Of a stretch of 64,000 nt of DNA, positions 8,778 to 18,900 are shown one piece after another. Source of the DNA: Tritrichomonas foetus. Lineage: Eukaryota; Parabasalia; Tritrichomonadida; Tritrichomonadidae. The stretch's first letter is position 1; the number at the start of each line of letters is the position of its first letter. Under the pieces are notes generated by a model, which had not been told where the DNA came from, made no database searches, and saw only the letters and a list, made by a program, of their open reading frames with translations. A program made the translations under genes and the position numbers. The stretch spans positions 11,868 through 75,867 of the forward strand of contig MLAK01000607.1 of assembly GCA_001839685.1 (NCBI GenBank), written 5' to 3'.

Positions 8778-10520
8778 TTAGTCGCTTTCATCACTCTGAT
8801 GCTTTTTAGTTCCATCAACTGGTACAAAAGGTTGGAAATCAATAACAGCATCAACTCCATCAATCTCCATTGTCATTTTACTTCGATCATAATAAGATAC
8901 TCTTCCACTTCCTGTTCCAGTAATCGGCGGCTCTTTATACGATTTATCTGATACTCTTGATGATTCTTTCAAATAAGTTTTTCCATCATCACCAATTAAA
9001 TATTTATCATTAACACCCAGTAATTTGGAATTTCTTGAAGGAACAAGCATTGCTGGTGATTTAACTTCGGGTTTTTGTCTTCTTGATGTTGCTGGAGGAA
9101 GATTTTGTTTCACTCTGACTTTTGTTAATGTTGATGTTGGTCTTCTAGATGTTCTTGATGTTGTAGGCTGAGCTTCAAGCATGTCAAAGAATTCTTCTCT
9201 CTTTAAATATTTCTCAAGTTCTTGGAAAATAATTGATTGATCTACTTTCAGTTGCAATTTAACTTTCAATCCATTAATATCATCTTTAACTTCTTCAACA
9301 GCTCTTAATTCATTTACAAGTTGATGAATATCATCCTGATTTATATTTACACCAAGTTCTTTCATTAATGTTGTCATTTGAACTTCAACGTGTTTTTGTA
9401 CATCTTTCAGAACATTTTCTTTCAATTCATCTGTATCAATATCCATATTTCCTGATCCTCCTTTTCTACTTGCAATTAGCTGATCAATTAAAATTTCAAA
9501 TGGAGTCTCTCTTTCAGCTTCACAATCATCAGGACCATGGAAATTAGTCGCAATTCCCGAGTGGGGATATCCGCGATTAAAAACCAAATGCCTTTCTGCT
9601 GACCTATCAGAATAACCACTATCAGTAGCAATATCAGCAACCATGACATCTTTATATTGTGCTTCAATTGAAGGATCTTGGAAATGCATTTTAGCTAATT
9701 GTTTAAGCTGAGTGAATTCTTGAACCAATTGAGAATCTTCAAGATCAAGTCTGGATCTCTCAATCATTAACAAATCATAAGCTTTCTTTAGTTTTTCCTC
9801 CATAGTGGTTGATGAATCTAAAAAGACTTGTGGAATGATTTTTGGTATTCGAACTCGTTTTTCTTGTGGTAGTTCACTAATGAAAGTGATGAGTTCACTT
9901 AATTCATTATGTTTTGCATATGACACCATTCCTTCAATTGGCATCTTTTCATCAATTGTTTTTGTTATGTCTTCTTTTGTTGTTTGGAAGAGTCCTTTCA
10001 TTAATTCCCATTTCTCATCGAGATAAGTCTTTTGTCCATCAAGTTCTTTTTGTAATAATTGAATACCTTTTGATGTTTCAGATGTTTCATGTGAATTTTG
10101 ATCGAGTTCTTGTTTAAGAATTCGGAATTCACTTTTTCTTACTGAATCATCACTTACGATTTCAAGTTTCTGAGTTCTGTCATGATATGAGTCGAGTCTG
10201 TGATAAATATTAGAGATTTTATCATTTATTGCAATGATTGCATCATCAATTGGAACACCATCCCTTGTAGTAACTGTGATTTTATTATTTGTTAAATAAC
10301 TCTGAACAACATCATCAACGTTGTTTAATTGGCTGTTGAATAAATTGACATCTGATTTTAACGAAACATATTTTGCGCCAAGGTCGTTCAGGCAATCGAA
10401 TAATAAAAATTGGAAATTCAGCATTTGCTTTATTCCCATATTAAACGTGTCGAAGTTATCTGTGAGTCGTTTCATGTTTCTTATCGTGTTATTGGATATA
10501 ATGTCGTCAAAGAAAGTCAT
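8778..10520 (-). CDS. Coiled-coil protein, unknown family
   Basis: 580 residues from an ATG at 10520. The N-terminal 60 residues are hydrophobic and helical (FNFQFLLFDCLNDLG-like), and 60-300 alternate predicted coiled coil with charged linkers. A second coiled coil lies near 365-440, followed by a basic S/T/R-rich region (about 445-520) and an acidic end. No catalytic motif or membrane segment. It shares a 77-bp spacer with the divergent coiled-coil gene at 10598, so the two may be co-expressed. A cytoskeletal or flagellar structural role is plausible but unproven. Confidence 0.88.
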   Translation of the reverse strand: MTFFDDIISNNTIRNMKRLTDNFDTFNMGIKQMLNFQFLLFDCLNDLGAKYVSLKSDVNLFNSQLNNVDDVVQSYLTNNKITVTTRDGVPIDDAIIAINDKISNIYHRLDSYHDRTQKLEIVSDDSVRKSEFRILKQELDQNSHETSETSKGIQLLQKELDGQKTYLDEKWELMKGLFQTTKEDITKTIDEKMPIEGMVSYAKHNELSELITFISELPQEKRVRIPKIIPQVFLDSSTTMEEKLKKAYDLLMIERSRLDLEDSQLVQEFTQLKQLAKMHFQDPSIEAQYKDVMVADIATDSGYSDRSAERHLVFNRGYPHSGIATNFHGPDDCEAERETPFEILIDQLIASRKGGSGNMDIDTDELKENVLKDVQKHVEVQMTTLMKELGVNINQDDIHQLVNELRAVEEVKDDINGLKVKLQLKVDQSIIFQELEKYLKREEFFDMLEAQPTTSRTSRRPTSTLTKVRVKQNLPPATSRRQKPEVKSPAMLVPSRNSKLLGVNDKYLIGDDGKTYLKESSRVSDKSYKEPPITGTGSGRVSYYDRSKMTMEIDGVDAVIDFQPFVPVDGTKKHQSDESD

Positions 10521-10597
10521 TTTTTTTGAAGGCGAGATTTTGATTATTTAATTTTTAAACGTTATTTTGGAAAAGATCCGCACGTTTATTTTTTTAA
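10521..10597. promoter_or_regulatory. Compact divergent promoter (77 bp)
   Basis: Only 77 bp separate the start codons of two divergent long genes, so both promoters and both 5' untranslated regions must fit here. It contains no exact AACTTTTTC box; TTATTTTGGAAAAGATCC and T runs are present. Confidence 0.6.
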
Positions 10598-12508
10598 ATG
10601 AATGAAATTTTTCGAAATCGTCTTCTCCCGGAATATTCTCGACAAGAACTGGAAGAAGAATTTATCAGATGCTGCGAATCTCTCGATGAAAAAGCCACCG
10701 AAATATTAAAACTCGAAAAGCAAGCACAATATTTAGATGGAAGATTAGGCAGACTTCAACAAGATATCGAAGATCAATCGAGACAACAAGTTTGTTTTGA
10801 TGGAAAACACGCTCCAATTGCTTATCGTCAATCTCAGCTGACTGTTAAAGAACTTCAAGATCAAATTACAGAATTGGAAACAGACCTCGCTCAGCGTCAA
10901 TTGAAAAGAGATAAAGTTTTACAAGAAGTTCGATATTTTCGATCATTACTCAATTTTCCAGGAAAACGATCAAAAGTTGGAACAACTACGAATAAAGGAA
11001 AAAGAAAAACAAGAGCTGAACTAGCCAGAATGTTATCAGTATTACTCACTAACAAGCAAATTCCACCACAAATGATTTACAGAGTTCAAACGGCAATTTC
11101 AATTCTGAATCATAATCTTGATGATGCAGAACAGCCAATGCGTGAACTGATGGAATGTATTGGTGAAAGTCTTCAGCTATTCGAAATGCTTGACAAAAAG
11201 AAGCAAATCAAAGAGAGAGAAGAAAAAATTGAACAAATGAGAGCAAAATTAGCAGAATTAAGACAAAGACACGATGAAATGACAGATATGCACAAAAAAT
11301 TACTTCAGCAATATAAAGATGAAGCAGAACAGAATAATGCTAAATACAAGGAAGTTATGGATCTTCAGCATGAAAAAGAAGCAAAAGAAGCAGAAGCTGC
11401 AAAATTAAATGAACTTCAAATTATAGCAGATGGATTAAAGAATGAAATCCAATTACTTGAAGATCAAAAAGTTAAACTCAAGGAAGATAATGATGAAAGG
11501 ATAAAGAAACTACGAGAACAAATGGAAGAAGCAATTAAGAAACTTAAAAGTGAATTGGCTGATCTTGAAAATCATTGTGCCGCACTTCGAGCATCAAATA
11601 AAGATTTAGAATCAAGGGTTGCTGAACTTGAAAGGCAATATGCAGATGCCAAAGAAAGGAGAGATGAAATTGAAGAAATTTCCCAAAAACTTCAAGCAGA
11701 GTATATGTCACTACGTGGATATTTTGTTCAAATGTTGTCTCAAACAAATGATGATCCATTTGAAAATCAACGATTTGTTGACTTTTTAAATCAAATGGGA
11801 GCAAAAGATTGGAAATTTGCAACAATTAGAATGTTTCAAGATGATATCGAAAAGCTTAAAACAAGAAAACAATTAATTTTAGAAAAAATGGCAAAATATG
11901 AAAACTTTCAAGCTAAATTAAATGATATGATTGCTTCTAAAAATGAATTAATTGCAGCGCTTGAATCACAACTTCAATCACTTCAAATTGAAAATGGAAT
12001 TATGCTTGATCAAATGGCTGTTAAACCTAAGCAAGATTATGTTGAGGGAGCTCCACACGTTGAATTTGAACAAGAAGCTGTTATCAACTTACTTGAAGAA
12101 GAAACAGCAATTATGATATCTTTCCGTGAATTTAACATAATTAAACCTCAAATCTTGGGACCGAAGAAATGCCAAATCTTATTGAGTATTGATTTCTATG
12201 AGCATGAAACACAGATGACAAGAGCAGTTTCCCCAACAGATGATTCATTTGACACAAGCATTATGTTTACCTGTAAAAATGACTTTCAACTTAGAGACTA
12301 TGTTAAAAAGAGTTGTGCCAAAGTACAGTTTTATAAAATTATTGGATTTGATTCAAATCCGATTGGTGAGGCTATTATTTCATTTGCTCCATTCCTTGAT
12401 GATAAAAATGAATTTACTTCAACTCTTACATTTCATTCACCTGACTCCAATGTCGACTTTGCTGAAGTTAAGTATGAAGCAGGAATTTATATTCCACTTT
12501 TGAAATAA
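10598..12508 (+). CDS. Coiled-coil protein with C-terminal C2-like domain (RPGRIP1-like?)
   Basis: 636 residues. About residues 10-490 are almost continuous coiled coil, with a short break near 120-200. The last 140 residues are a beta-rich domain (about 495-636) with strands such as CQILLSIDFYEHETQ and KVQFYKIIGFDSNPIGEAIISF, and an end (EVKYEAGIYIPLL) that fits a C2-like sandwich. Long coiled coil followed by C2 is the layout of RPGRIP1/RPGRIP1L proteins of the ciliary transition zone. That match is by architecture only, and no calcium-binding loop is obvious. The ATG is 78 bp from the divergent neighbour's start. Confidence 0.9.
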   Translation: MNEIFRNRLLPEYSRQELEEEFIRCCESLDEKATEILKLEKQAQYLDGRLGRLQQDIEDQSRQQVCFDGKHAPIAYRQSQLTVKELQDQITELETDLAQRQLKRDKVLQEVRYFRSLLNFPGKRSKVGTTTNKGKRKTRAELARMLSVLLTNKQIPPQMIYRVQTAISILNHNLDDAEQPMRELMECIGESLQLFEMLDKKKQIKEREEKIEQMRAKLAELRQRHDEMTDMHKKLLQQYKDEAEQNNAKYKEVMDLQHEKEAKEAEAAKLNELQIIADGLKNEIQLLEDQKVKLKEDNDERIKKLREQMEEAIKKLKSELADLENHCAALRASNKDLESRVAELERQYADAKERRDEIEEISQKLQAEYMSLRGYFVQMLSQTNDDPFENQRFVDFLNQMGAKDWKFATIRMFQDDIEKLKTRKQLILEKMAKYENFQAKLNDMIASKNELIAALESQLQSLQIENGIMLDQMAVKPKQDYVEGAPHVEFEQEAVINLLEEETAIMISFREFNIIKPQILGPKKCQILLSIDFYEHETQMTRAVSPTDDSFDTSIMFTCKNDFQLRDYVKKSCAKVQFYKIIGFDSNPIGEAIISFAPFLDDKNEFTSTLTFHSPDSNVDFAEVKYEAGIYIPLLK

Positions 12509-12746
12509 TCCTTTATTTTTTCCCCTGTTTTTATCATGATATGAATGAAGTAACTTAAGATATCAATATGTATTGTATAATACTTTCGCTTATATATGTC
12601 CCAAGTGCTCTGTATATTTTATGTAATAAATGTATTTCAATATATTACTGTATTTTTGGATTTCTCAAATAATAATAATAATAATATTTATATATTTATA
12701 AAGTATAAATGAATAATATCTATTTTATTTCTATATTTTAAAATTA

Positions 12747-15716
12747 TCATAATGTACTTGCAGATAAATAATTTGATTCTGTTATGTCAGAAGATGAGTC
12801 ATTGTCATTGTTTTCAGCATTTTCACATTGTTGGATCAAAGCTTCAATTCTTGCCTTTTTATTTAACTCTAGAAGTATTTTTGTGTTATCTTTGATAGGT
12901 ATCATTCTTATGAAAAATCCAATAACTACAGTTCCAATGGAAATGGAAATTACAATTATCCATTGCTTATAGTTCATTGCCACTGTCGAAAAGATAACTC
13001 CTCCAAAAACAATAACTATTGTTTGTACAATTAAATCTATGACAAAAATTATGAAAAATGTTGGATTTTTAAAAAGACCATCTGTTGCTTTGACATGAAC
13101 ATTTGATGATCTTGCATGAAAAAGATTAAATATTTGTGAATAAACAAATGTAGCAAACATCATTGTTAAGGTAACATCATATTCAGCTTTCTCAAGTATG
13201 TTGAAAAAAATTAAAAATAAAAATAGACTTTGATAGGCAGCAATCAAAAACATATTTCTATACATAACTGGAGAAATAATAGGATCAGATTCTCCATAAG
13301 GACATCTTTCAAGTAAACTATCTGTTGGACGATTTGTTGCTAATGCTAAAGATCCAAGTGATCCAACAATAACATTTGACCATAAAAGTTGAATTGCTGT
13401 AAAAGGTGGTTGATCTTTACATATATATCCAACAAACACTAATAAAACAGAAGGGATATTCATTGTTAATAAGTATTGTAAGAAGCAACGAACATTATCA
13501 TACACACATCGACCCCATTTTAATGCTGTTACAATTGATTTGAAGTTATCATCCAAAATAACAATATCTGAAGCAGCTTTAGCCAATTCTGTTCCACTTT
13601 TACCCATTGAAAGACCAACATTAGCTTTACTGAGTGCAGGAGCGTCATTTGAACCATCACCAGTTACAGCAACAACTTCACCCATTTCCATTAAAAGAGA
13701 AACTAATCGATATTTATCTAATGGTGAAGAACGGGCAAGAACACGTAATTTTGGAATCTTTTCAATTAAATCTAACTTTGTTGAATTAGAAAATTCTTCA
13801 CCAGTCATTACCAAATCATTAACTGGATCTTCAATAATTTTACATTGTAATGCAATTGATTTTGCAGTATTTATATAATCACCTGTAACCATTCTAACAA
13901 CAACACCTGCTTTTTTACATAATTCAATTGAGTCACAAACTTCAGGTCTCAGTGGATCTTCAATTCCAGCGATTCCAATAAAAGTCAAATTATTGGGTGA
14001 ATCACCCAAGTTTTGTACTTCTTCGAGTGAATTTATTTTATCTTTATAAGCAATTAGAATTGTTCTTAATGAATTACTTGAAAATTCATTTATTATATCA
14101 TTAATATGAGCTAAATCTTCAAGTGAAAGTTGAACCTCATTTCCATCAAAAGTCATTGCTTTTGTACAGCGCGAAATAAGTCTATCAGGAGCACCTTTTA
14201 CATAACAACAATAATTAATTTTCTGTTCATTGGAGTTTGTAATTACAGTGCTTCGATAATATGAAGTCATTGTTTTCTTTTGTGAATCAAAATCATAAAC
14301 TTTTTCTAAATTATTTTGAAAACTCGCTCTCATTAAATTTAAATCTTCTAGAAATCCGAATTCTGTTCGAATCCAATGAATTAAAGCACATTCTGTACTT
14401 TGACCAACTAATTTTCCATCATGTTCATAAGCTGTAGTATTTAGAATAATACTCTTAAATAATATATCTATACCTTTATTTATTAAAGATCTATTATTCG
14501 GTGATAAATTATTGAAGAAAGTGTTATATTCAGAAAAATTAAAATAAAATCGAACAACCTTCATGTTATTTTGAGTTAAAGTTCCTGTTTTATCACTACA
14601 AATTGTGGTTGCTCCACCCATTGTTTCACATGCATTCAAATGACGAATAAAATTATTATCTTTCACCATCACTTTCATTGAAAATCCAAGTGATAAAGTG
14701 ATTGCTAGAGGAAGACCTTCAGGAACAATAGAAATGAAAATTGTTACACAAACCATTATCGGTTCAACAAGTTCACTTAAAAATGAAATTTCAAATTTCA
14801 CTTTAGATATTTTTATACTCCATACAATTAATTTAATTATGAATAATAATAAAGATACGGCTAATCCAATATAAGTTAATTGAAGTGCAGTATTATTCAA
14901 TCGTCTTTCTAATGGTGTTTCAACATTTGTATTGTTTTCTGTGACAAAAAGAAGCAATTTTCCATTTTGACTATTTGGGCCAACAGCACAAGCCAAAATG
15001 AGAGCATCACCTTCTTCAACATATGACCCACTACAAAGAAAAGGAAAATCTAAAGAAATTTTAATTGGTGTTGTTTCACCAGTTAATTGAGAATTATTTA
15101 ATTTTACATTATTTCCACTTAAATAAAGACAATCACATGGAATTTTGTCTCCACGTCTCACCAACAAAACATCACCAACAACAAGATCAATACTCGAAAT
15201 TTGCTGGATAGTTGAACATCGAATTACTGTAACAAGAAAATCATCTTTGAGACGATTAATTTCTAGAAAATTTTTTTGTTGAATATAATCTGTAATTGAT
15301 GAAACCATAGTGACAATTAAAACAGAAACCAGAATTGAAATTGAATCAATAAAATCTAGAATTTCATAATTCCCATAGACACCTGATTTAGGAAAAGCAA
15401 AATGTAAAACAGCTCCAACCAAGGCACAAGTTAATAAAATTTTTAGAGTCAGGTTATTCAATGCATCAACGACCAGTTGAAAAAATGATTTATGAGGGGG
15501 ATCTGGAAGTGTGTTTGATCCATATTTTAAGATTCTCTCCTCAAGTGAATTCATATCAATAATTCCATTTTCTTTATCAGTCCGAAAAAAATGAATAAAA
15601 TAATCAATATCATAATTTTCATAAAACTTTTTAGAATCAGAACGTTCGAAAAAGTTTGATATTTCATTGATCATGCTCATACTATCATGAGTCAGATAGT
15701 TTGATGATGAGTTCAT
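12747..15716 (-). CDS. P-type Ca2+-transporting ATPase (PMCA type, IIB)
   Basis: 989 residues with the full P-type set: actuator TGET at about 212-215, PEGLP in membrane helix 4 (332-336), phosphorylation site DKTGT with Asp375, nucleotide-binding KGAP (508-511), MVTGD (609-613) and hinge TGDGSNDAP (685-693). About ten hydrophobic segments are arranged 2+2+6. This order and the PEGLP/MGGATTICSDKTGTLTQNNM context match plasma-membrane Ca2+ pumps, which export Ca2+ from the cytosol at the cost of ATP. The C-terminal tail after the last helix is short and acidic, with no evident calmodulin-binding helix, as in other protist PMCAs. It is divergent from the cyclase-like gene at 15936. Confidence 0.96.
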   Translation of the reverse strand: MNSSSNYLTHDSMSMINEISNFFERSDSKKFYENYDIDYFIHFFRTDKENGIIDMNSLEERILKYGSNTLPDPPHKSFFQLVVDALNNLTLKILLTCALVGAVLHFAFPKSGVYGNYEILDFIDSISILVSVLIVTMVSSITDYIQQKNFLEINRLKDDFLVTVIRCSTIQQISSIDLVVGDVLLVRRGDKIPCDCLYLSGNNVKLNNSQLTGETTPIKISLDFPFLCSGSYVEEGDALILACAVGPNSQNGKLLLFVTENNTNVETPLERRLNNTALQLTYIGLAVSLLLFIIKLIVWSIKISKVKFEISFLSELVEPIMVCVTIFISIVPEGLPLAITLSLGFSMKVMVKDNNFIRHLNACETMGGATTICSDKTGTLTQNNMKVVRFYFNFSEYNTFFNNLSPNNRSLINKGIDILFKSIILNTTAYEHDGKLVGQSTECALIHWIRTEFGFLEDLNLMRASFQNNLEKVYDFDSQKKTMTSYYRSTVITNSNEQKINYCCYVKGAPDRLISRCTKAMTFDGNEVQLSLEDLAHINDIINEFSSNSLRTILIAYKDKINSLEEVQNLGDSPNNLTFIGIAGIEDPLRPEVCDSIELCKKAGVVVRMVTGDYINTAKSIALQCKIIEDPVNDLVMTGEEFSNSTKLDLIEKIPKLRVLARSSPLDKYRLVSLLMEMGEVVAVTGDGSNDAPALSKANVGLSMGKSGTELAKAASDIVILDDNFKSIVTALKWGRCVYDNVRCFLQYLLTMNIPSVLLVFVGYICKDQPPFTAIQLLWSNVIVGSLGSLALATNRPTDSLLERCPYGESDPIISPVMYRNMFLIAAYQSLFLFLIFFNILEKAEYDVTLTMMFATFVYSQIFNLFHARSSNVHVKATDGLFKNPTFFIIFVIDLIVQTIVIVFGGVIFSTVAMNYKQWIIVISISIGTVVIGFFIRMIPIKDNTKILLELNKKARIEALIQQCENAENNDNDSSSDITESNYLSASTL

Positions 15717-15935
15717 GATCTGGTGTATAACAAATATTGAGAGTGATTTTTGTGTGCATATTTAGCCATTTATTCTATAGAAAGTGTCAAGTTTTTCTCT
15801 AAACTTTTTGAAAACACAATTGTGCAATTTTTTTGAATCAATAATTTTGAAAGGAGCTTCAATAAATTCATAATATTGAAATAATTGAGCGTTTTTCATT
15901 CAAGCTCGGAAAAAGTGGCATTGAAAGAAGGACGC

Positions 15936-18900
15936 ATGCATACCGCCTTCTCCTCAGTCCATTCCACAAACACACACACGACCAAAAACTTTTTATCGTT
16001 TTCTTCGCAATCTGTCCTCGAGGAGTCCAAAGGGCCCACAATTGCTGAAAAATTGAGGATGAATCTATTTCATATTTCAATAAACATGCAGCGATACAAA
16101 TTTCCGTCTTTTCTAATCAACGCGACAGCAGTTTTCCGATTAGTCCAGTGGTACGCAATTTGTTTCATGCCCCGCTTTTCAGCCTTTTGGAATATGGATG
16201 GACAATCCACCATTTTTATTTTCATTTTGAAATTGCCGCTTCATCTTTGTGTTCACTTTAGCCACATTTATCACGCGGTTTTGGTCATTATTATGGTGTT
16301 ATTTTTCGTTTTTGGAATTGTTCACTTCATCACAGTTTTGGCAAAAGATCCATCTGAGTTTTCAACACCAAACAGCATCATTGCATGGTTCAGAATCTTT
16401 TTTCAAGTGCTGACTCCAATTTTGACGTCCTTCATTATGTCTGCATGGGGATTTCTTCTTTCTTTGCTTATTTTCGGTGAGGATCGATCACCGCTTATTA
16501 TAATTTCAGTTGTTTTGGGGATTATTGGAATTGCTTGTGCAACATTGTGTCATTTCTTATCTTATTATGTGATTCGAGGAACTGCCTTTTTGAGAGATAA
16601 TGAACTTTTTGTTCCATGGGCTCCTTATACACTTTTATGGGCTAGTTTAGAGTATTACTTGAATGTTTGTGCACTTCTTGAAGAGTTGCTTCCAATCAGT
16701 CAGCTATATTTCCGAATCACCTATTCAATATTCTGCTTATTATTTTATAATCCAGTTACTGCTATCATTTTTATCAGATTTCCGATTTTCCAATCAGCTT
16801 TGGATGCAGTGCATATTGCTACCATGTCAGTTTTATGTTTTATCGTCATTATTTTTATAAATGTTTCAGTAGTTTGGAAGCAATTGAATCCAACTATCAT
16901 TTGCATTGTTTCTCTCATTTTGTATGTGATTTTGAACATGTTCTTCAAATATTTCGAAAATAAGTGGATGTCACGTGATGTTAAAAAACTATACAGTGTC
17001 TATAAAAATCCTCATTCCATTTTGCCACATATTACACCATTAGTTTTCACTTCCCCACTGTCTACTCAAGTGGCATTGTCTCAGGAGGCCTACCAAGTCA
17101 TGCAGAATTTTAATTCCTTAGAAATCACCAATAAAAGACTTTTCCATCGGTATTTAATTGTTGGTACTGAATCAAGAATGCCTGCAATCACGAATATTGA
17201 CTTTGTTAAATGGGGTGTTAATTATTTCACAGATTTTGATACATTAATTATGTGTGCACAAATCTGCGAGTTCTTTGGTGAAAATTCCCAAACACAATCT
17301 GTTTTACTTCAACGAATAAAAGAAGAACCGAAAATAGGTTTCTTTATGATGCCAATACTTCTTTCACTTGAATATGAACATAAAGACAACATTTCTGATA
17401 AGCCTCCATTTATGACACTTCTCGAAAAGAAAGCCAATGCTGGTTTATCACGCTGTCGTAGAGCTCTTGCACTTTTTTGGGGTTGTGTCTTAAATCATTC
17501 ACAATCAACAATGAAGGAAGCACTATGTAAAATCCGTGATGCAATTCATGAAGCTGACACACACTTTGATGAACTTTTAAGATGTTATCCAAACTCACAA
17601 TCAACAATTGCATTGAATTTATCTTATCTTACCGAAATTAAAGGTGAGTTTATACAATGTAATGAATATATCAGTGAAACATCTGCAAGACTCATTGAAA
17701 AAAGATCGGATTTGACTGAAGATGAAGATTCAATTGACGGAATGTCAACTTTAATTAATGATAATTCGAAATCTTTTTATTCGCATGTTCAAAATCTTGG
17801 TACTTACATGGAACAGGAACGACATATCTTGATTCAAACAAAAGCTCCATTATATGTATTAATGGCCAATACTATTTTATCACTTGTTGTTATTTTAGTC
17901 TCTTTAGTTTCTGTAATTGTTATAACTTTGACAGAATTGAATAAATATCCAAAAATTTTAAATATTGTCGATACTGCCAAAGATGTCATCATTCAAAATG
18001 CTCTTTTAACCTATTCTTCTCGTCGATTATGCTTGTTTGCAAATAATAAAATTGGATTTGATGAATTTGGTTTATCTGACAGTGAACTTCATCAAACAAC
18101 AAAGCCTGAAACACTTATTCCTTTTATTTTACAAGGTGCAGAGGAACACACTTCAAAGTTGAAGAAGTTTTATGAAGCAACAACTGTAAATAAAGACATG
18201 TTAACACAATTACATAACTTCACTACAGAAATCAAAATATATAACCAAAGGCGGCAAGGATCAATTGCTTATTTATTTGATTTATTCAGTTTTTGGTTGA
18301 AATCGATAGCATCAAACTTACCGAAGTATTTTGATCAACCTGAATATTCGATGACTGGCAAAAATCCAATGCCAACTTCTGCCAAAACATCAGATTATTG
18401 GGAATTGTTACATCATAAAAAGGCAGAATCGTTAAGAAGTAGTTGGTTTAATTTCAACGAACAACTTCATTCACATTTCAATCAAGAAACCCGAAAAGTT
18501 GACAATTCATTGAATCAACCTTTGAATAATGATGATATTATTAATAATTTGAAAATTAAAAAAATATCAACAACTAATTATACAGATATTCCGAGTGACC
18601 TTTATTTAGATTATACATCGATTTGTTCATCAACAGCAATGAAAGAATTAATTGTGAATATTGGTCCAATGGCAATACTTGTTGATGAATTTATGAATAA
18701 GTTTTATGTTACAACAAGTCATATTATAGATAATCTCGATAGGATTTTATATTGGTCAATGATAATCTTTCCTGTTGCTTTTATTGTTTTATTTGGAATT
18801 TTCCTTCTCTTTTCTGCGATCTTCATTAAGAAAGAAGCTGCATTTCGAAATACATTATACTTATCACTTCCTGAACAAGTTGCTTCAGAATTCTTCCGTT

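Noticed and set aside
15800..15935. TTG-initiated N-terminal extension of the cyclase-like protein (from 15885).
   Set aside because: An ATG at 15936 is available in frame; the upstream codons add nothing conserved.
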